Shown here in pieces: positions 63,587 to 64,000 of a DNA stretch of 64,000 nt. The translations under genes were made by a program, and so were the position numbers. How positions within the stretch are numbered: the first letter of the stretch is position 1; each line of letters begins with the position of its first letter. Under the pieces are notes generated by a model. It was not told the origin of the DNA. It was given only the letters and a program-made list of their open reading frames with translations, and searched no databases. Origin of the DNA: Vibrio hepatarius (GTDB taxonomy: Bacteria; Pseudomonadota; Gammaproteobacteria; Enterobacterales; Vibrionaceae); contig NZ_JAHKPM010000017.1 of NCBI RefSeq assembly GCF_018860525.1, positions 87,781-151,780 on the forward strand, written 5' to 3'.

Positions 63587-63980
63587 GAAAAGTCGCCTTA
63601 CGGCTGCTCTAGCTGTTAGCTAGATGTCGAGACTATATCTTCACCATATCTATTAAGACTTAGGTGCTTTGCACTTCCAAGAGCCTTAGCTTGCTCCTGT
63701 ACTCTACTCCGTTCCAGACATTGTCTGTCGTTTCGATAGTCGTTGAACGTTCCCCATATACATAAGCGGTTAGGGGCTTCGCTGCTGATTTTCCAATCCT
63801 GATTCTTTTCAAACCCTCACGTTTACCGTTTCTGGTTGCGTTGTGGTGAATCAGGCTCTAAGGTCAGTCCCAGCAATTCACAAAGTTTTCACTTATGTGT
63901 TTCCACATAAGGGCGCTTAATTGCTCAAACGCTTGGTAGTCTTGTCCTGCAAAAATTAGCGAGAATCCAATACCCTTTAA
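63587..63980 (-). ncRNA. Group I intron interrupting the coupling-protein gene
   Basis: On the minus strand the core elements appear in order. P is AATTGCTGGGA. Q is AATCAGCAGC, with TGCTG/CAGCA able to pair as P4. R is GTTCAACGACTATCG and S is AAGATATAGTCTCG, with GACTAT/ATAGTC pairing as P7. A CTTATGTG-GAAA-CACATAAG hairpin (GAAA tetraloop) lies before P, and a CTAGCT/AGCTAG hairpin after S (P9-like). The order and S word match group I, subgroup IA type. It carries no homing endonuclease. Exact splice sites are unclear because a 20-bp direct repeat flanks the element. Confidence 0.75.
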
Positions 63981-64000
63981 CTTCACTTTTCATCGCAACT
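63981..64000. repeat. 20-bp direct repeat flanking the intron (copy 2)
   Basis: Second copy of the 20-bp repeat, 414 bp from the first, at the very end of the window. Presumably the end of the upstream exon. Confidence 0.9.

Noticed and set aside
63587..63980. Group II intron or insertion sequence at the window end
   Set aside because: Core words and pairings match group I P/Q/R/S; no domain V-like hairpin, transposase or inverted terminal repeats are seen.

Overview
The window is AT-rich DNA from a Gram-negative, probably gammaproteobacterial (Vibrionaceae-like) host. LpxC, outer-membrane lipoproteins with lipoboxes, and an IncI/R64-type type IVb pilus plus Dot/Icm-type transfer genes support Gram-negative; the family-level guess is inference. 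It looks like part of a large conjugative plasmid or chromid. It carries its own partition locus with a sopC-like tandem centromere, its own DnaB helicase with loader-like genes, a giant DnaE, a complete type IIA topoisomerase, a primary-type sigma factor and pieces of a conjugation machine.

Layout. 0-0.9 kb: 3' end of a PAS-GGDEF diguanylate cyclase. 0.9-5.5 kb (-): topoisomerase IV/gyrase-type subunits B and A. 5.7-6.5 kb: decayed TnpB-like remnant. 6.5-8.5 kb: an isolated radical SAM/SPASM enzyme divergent from an lpxC paralogue. 8.5-15.4 kb: unknown protein, MscS channel, LysM-M23 peptidase, EAL phosphodiesterase and a Sel1-repeat protein. 15.6-15.9 kb: seven 45-46 bp repeats, each centred on a 16-bp palindrome. 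16-20.4 kb: unknown 557-aa gene, then parA-parB. 20.5-21.3 kb: frameshifted thymidylate synthase. 21.4-26.5 kb: DnaE of 1678 aa.

26.8-52.5 kb (+): a long pilus/transfer block. It starts with the pilus ATPase, inner-membrane protein and a PilT-like ATPase. A radical-SAM peptide-maturation cluster follows only 1 nt later: four radical SAM proteins, a 134-aa precursor-like peptide ending in three CHGN repeats, and ankyrin and Sel1 proteins. After an inserted sigma factor (-) come PilZ, a pseudo-ATPase, major pilin, PilV-like pilin, DotD, DotC, DotB, IcmT, PilL, PilN secretin, PilO and PilP.

52.6-64 kb (-): SNF2 helicase, topoisomerase III with five zinc ribbons, Sel1 protein, DotI and DotJ-like transfer proteins, DnaB, loader- and initiator-like genes, and the C-terminal part of the DotL/TrbC coupling protein. 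The coupling-protein gene is interrupted at the window edge by what looks like a group I intron.

How it fits together: the element supplies its own replication (DnaE, DnaB, loader), topology (topoisomerase IV, TopB, SNF2), segregation (ParAB plus repeats), transcription (sigma) and transfer (thin pilus plus Dot/Icm-type secretion). A GGDEF, an EAL and a PilZ protein suggest c-di-GMP control of the pilus. The most novel part is the CHGN-repeat peptide with its multiple radical SAM enzymes built into the pilus operon.
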